DNA of 64,000 nucleotides from Bacteroides zoogleoformans. GTDB lineage: Bacteria > Bacteroidota > Bacteroidia > Bacteroidales > Bacteroidaceae. How positions within the stretch are numbered: position 1 is the stretch's first letter; each line of letters begins with the position of its first letter. The DNA is taken from positions 785,001 through 849,000 of the forward strand of contig NZ_CP027231.1 of the NCBI RefSeq assembly GCF_002998435.1, read 5' to 3'. This document shows, piece after piece, positions 63,888-64,000 of this stretch. The notes under the pieces were generated by a model that was not told where the DNA came from, did no database searches, and saw only the letters and a program-made list of their open reading frames with translations. A program made the position numbers and the translations under genes.

Positions 63888-64000
63888 TCAAGCGAAGATG
63901 TCGCTGCGCTGAATGTAAGCAATCACGTCACCTTTGTTGACCACACCGCCTTGCTTGGCGCACACCTCTACCACGCGTCCCGTGAAGCCGGTCCATACCT
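63888..64000 (-). CDS. 3' end of a gene with a biotinyl/lipoyl-like C-terminus (partial)
   Basis: The last 36 codons on the minus strand read VWTGFTGRVVEVCAKQGGVV then NKGDVIAYIQRSDIFA and stop at 63888. The beta-rich pattern with a G-V-V-N-K-G-D-V-I-A-Y-I ending resembles the biotinyl/lipoyl-like or HlyD-type barrel domain; no modifiable Lys is within the visible part. The rest lies outside the window, so the protein cannot be identified. Confidence 0.55.
   Translation of the reverse strand, partial: VWTGFTGRVVEVCAKQGGVVNKGDVIAYIQRSDIFA

Overview
The window is chromosomal DNA of a Bacteroides-type bacterium (order Bacteroidales). Three things support this: a 16S-Ile-Ala-23S rRNA operon whose 16S 3' end reads GGAACACCTCCTTTCT; the Bacteroidetes-type promoter boxes (TTTG, then about 19-21 nt, then TAnnTTTG) in front of many genes; and three SusC/SusD systems, S46 dipeptidyl-peptidases, FecR/ECF pairs and DUF4843/PKD-like lipoproteins. 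The species is not assigned here; the 16S at 2003-3532 would settle it by comparison.

Layout. (1) 1-4017, minus strand: the 5' part of 23S, tRNA-Ala(TGC), tRNA-Ile(GAT), the complete 16S, and a leader with two tandem promoters. (2) 4080-14786, plus: a purine-rich tract, an 11-bp tandem array, then a sigma-regulated uptake operon (ECF sigma, FecR anti-sigma, STN-type SusC, SusD, DUF4843 lipoprotein, PKD-like lipoprotein, TlpA-like thioredoxin). (3) 15034-38485: mostly housekeeping genes, namely a small TusA-like pair, YgiQ radical SAM, a beta-barrel protein, mfd, polyprenol-P-mannose synthase-pyrC-MetH reactivation domain, an ECF sigma/membrane protein/phosphoesterase operon, plsC-like, a DUF4369 lipoprotein, anaerobic sulfatase maturase, tandem S46 peptidases with DPP7-like and DPP11-like specificity residues, two thioredoxins, a PHP phosphatase and an ABC-F ATPase. 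(4) 38511-39424: a DUF3805-type gene with a well-formed promoter. (5) 39438-51192: two divergent SusC/SusD operons whose 5' ends form a 169-nt inverted repeat around a 402-bp spacer that carries a second 11-bp array. Both operons end in related terminators. (6) 51205-53405: a transglutaminase-like gene, then an orphan cobalamin riboswitch with its own promoter and no recognisable downstream gene. (7) 53406-56785, minus: thrS-infC-rpmI-rplT. (8) 57051-62752: a uridine phosphorylase/FloA/NfeD/TPR operon and a TtcA-family gene, bounded by two related inverted IS-like termini, each abutting a truncated transposase (IS66-type on the left, IS982-type on the right). (9) 62922-64000: a frameshifted AbiEii toxin relic and the 3' end of a gene continuing to the right.

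How it works together. The sigma/anti-sigma locus should be self-inducing through the STN domain of its SusC. No glycoside hydrolase, lyase or sulfatase gene lies beside any of the SusCD systems, so their substrates cannot be read from the window. The most unusual structures are the divergent susC inverted repeat (a possible promoter-swapping arrangement), the dispersed 11-bp arrays upstream of two of the uptake operons, the orphan B12 riboswitch, and the IS-bounded 5.1-kb block.
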